DNA of 64,000 nucleotides from Pelargonium tetragonum (taxonomy: Eukaryota; Streptophyta; Magnoliopsida; Geraniales; Geraniaceae): contig JAYMTL010000001.1 in NCBI GenBank assembly GCA_036897445.1, positions 1-64,000 on the forward strand, given 5' to 3'. Positions 62,221 to 64,000 of the stretch are shown piece after piece. Under the pieces are notes generated by a model. It ran no database searches, was not told the DNA's origin, and saw only the letters and a list, made by a program, of their open reading frames with translations. Numbering within the stretch: the stretch's first letter is position 1; each line of letters starts with the position of its first letter. The translations under genes and the position numbers were made by a program.

Positions 62221-64000
62221 TTATCTTATGAGCTATAACAACCAAAGTCTTTTTGGAGAACCCTATACCTCTAGCTATACTCTTGTAGCCCCTTTTTCTA
62301 AAAAAACCTTAGGCATGGGAACAGGTTTCTAAATGAGACTTGTAAGCAATTTTGTAAAAAGGAGTCAAATATATACCAGAGACTTTCGAATTGCCTACTT
62401 TTTTTAATTAACTAAAATCTCGTGTCGTGGAAAGTGGTCCTTGTTAGGAATCTTTATTAAGCTCTCGGGAATTTTTTTATCCTTACCTATTACTGCCTTA
62501 TATAAAATATTTAAGGATTTACGAGAAAATTATAGTCAGGGAGCACTTTGAAAAGAAAAAGGAATAAATCAAAAATCTTAGCTTTCAATGCAAGATTTAA
62601 CAAGAATCTAGAAAGCCTTTGGAGTAACTACACTCCTAACTTAGAACTAAAAAATATAGAAAATCAAGCTAAGTTTATACAACGCTGGGTTATCTTCAAC
62701 AAACTGAAATCTTCTACATACTGGATTTCCCTCTTTACTCAGGAATCCTCCAGGATAGCCTATATATACCCCTAGTCAGTCTATTTGAACCTTACGTAAG
62801 TTGACCCTCAATTTTACTAGCGTTGCTCTATTATCAATTCTAGTTAAAATTTAAAAATAGAGAGAAGTCCCTACCATATACCAGAACCTTGCTGCTTGCA
62901 TATGGGTCTTCTTTATACTTTACCGAGGATTTTCGGAAGTCGTGGCTACAAGCTCCTGTTGAAAGAGTACAAAATACTTTCAAATTAGTTAGTAAGTTAA
63001 TTTTCTATCTTTCTATTACTAAAAGTATGCAAGCGATAAAGGGTTTTCCTAGAGCGCAGCTACTCATGTTCTAGTACTTTGTGACTTATTCCCTTTTAAA
63101 GGATTCAAGATCCATTAACATAAAGAAATTCAGCTCCCCCATTCCTATTATTAAGACTTAACTCTAGTTTACCTAATCAAAAGGGCCTTTCTAAGGATAC
63201 GGAAAACTTTCGTTAAGAATTAAGTACTAACTTGCTAGATAAAGACATCTAGAGGACCCTGTTCATAAAAGGATCGTCAAAGGAGTGTTCCTAACAGGGG
63301 CTTGTGTGCTCAGATTACTGGTGCCCTAAAGGGGAGGTTTTTTTTGAGATCTATATCCAAGAGTTTCTAGCTGTATTGATATAAAATACCCTGAACAATA
63401 TTAAGAATTTTTTGAGTTACTAAAGCGTATGTAAATGAATCTATCCCCTTTTGTGGGGCGTTATAACGTACTTTAGTAGTGTATTGTTGTATATGACTTT
63501 TCTATATTACTATATTTTTAGAAATTTACTAATGTTTTAATATATATATATCACAAATTAACAAAAAGGATCGGGTTCCCCCCGCCCGGGGTATACAATA
63601 ATCAGAGTAAAAAAGTCATTATCATTCTTAAGGAACTTTTAGTCGGGACTTTTAAGAGAATTTGATCTCTAGTATGTCTCTTACTCTAAGGTATTTGGGT
63701 CCGCCTCTACTATTTGCTCCATATTCTTTTCGTATTTACTATTACCGCTTCCTGTGAATTATTCAAAACAAAAGAAACTAAACATCTTATACTAATAAAA
63801 AGAATTGAAAAACTAAGCCATTACTAATTACTGACCCCGAGCTAGACAAAACTAACAATTATAGGAGCAAGAACCCTTTTTCTTTTTGCTCAAACAAATG
63901 AGGGGCAAGCTTGCCTTGTGTTTTGGACCCTTGACTTTCTACTTTTTCTCATATGGTTTGTTAAGTAAACCAAGGACTAAACTAGAGCCCGATTTAATTA
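62220..64000. other. gene-free tract, texture A
   Basis: Two frames of 75 and 61 codons (62548-62775 + and 62889-63074 +) are lysine-rich or AT-driven and match no family recognised. A short TA run lies at 63541-63551 near the end. Nothing else was recognised. Confidence 0.45.

Noticed and set aside
1-64000. Pieces of cox1, cob or cox3
   Set aside because: Frames of 60 codons or more and obvious nucleotide signatures of conserved motifs (such as GHPEVY or PEWYFL) were looked for by eye and not found; short fragments below that length could have been missed.
1-64000. CRISPR array, insertion sequence, LTR element or other mobile element
   Set aside because: No regularly spaced repeats, no transposase- or polymerase-like frame, and no long terminal repeats were seen.

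Overview
This 64 kb window looks gene-free by ordinary criteria. It is AT-rich (about one third G+C by eye, not counted). The longest open frame in any of the six frames is 99 codons, even with TTG and GTG allowed as starts. No frame was recognised as a known protein, and no intact rRNA, convincing tRNA, CRISPR array, insertion sequence or transposon was found. TAG, TAA and their complements are frequent in every frame, so the short frames look like background.

Best guess at the source: a very large, gene-poor organelle DNA, most likely mitochondrial. One candidate is an alveolate/dinoflagellate-type mitochondrial genome, in which rRNA genes are known to be broken into scattered short pieces within long non-coding DNA. 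The main support is a short stretch at 37060-37110 that matches the core of LSU rRNA domain IV, with weaker LSU-like cores near 18.2, 47.6 and 54.8 kb. No cox1, cob or cox3 piece was recognised, so the assignment is inference. A gene-poor nuclear region or an expanded plant or algal organelle DNA is not excluded.

Layout. Two textures alternate. Texture A (about 1.8-9.6, 10.4-36.7 and 54.8-61.9 kb, and from 62.3 kb to the end) is full of short G-runs facing C-runs around a centre such as GGAATTCC, GGGATCCC or GGGGTCCC. Texture B (about 1-1.8, 9.6-10.4 and 36.7-54.8 kb, with a small island at 61.9-62.3 kb) mostly lacks these and instead carries many short, diverged direct repeats. The 38-51 kb stretch is a mesh of such repeats, including an exact 40-bp pair.

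The most interesting signals are: (1) a 17-bp motif, CAAGGTAATGTAATTAA, found in eight full or near-full copies on both strands from 2.5 to 54.8 kb; (2) two diverged paralogous segments of about 310 bp (36772-37080 and 61906-62220) whose best-kept 29-bp block can fold and differs in a way that does not look protein-coding; the first copy runs into the LSU-like core; and (3) a family of conserved short blocks in texture B that could be rRNA pieces, recombination seeds or regulatory sites. Without searches or RNA data no function can be assigned.
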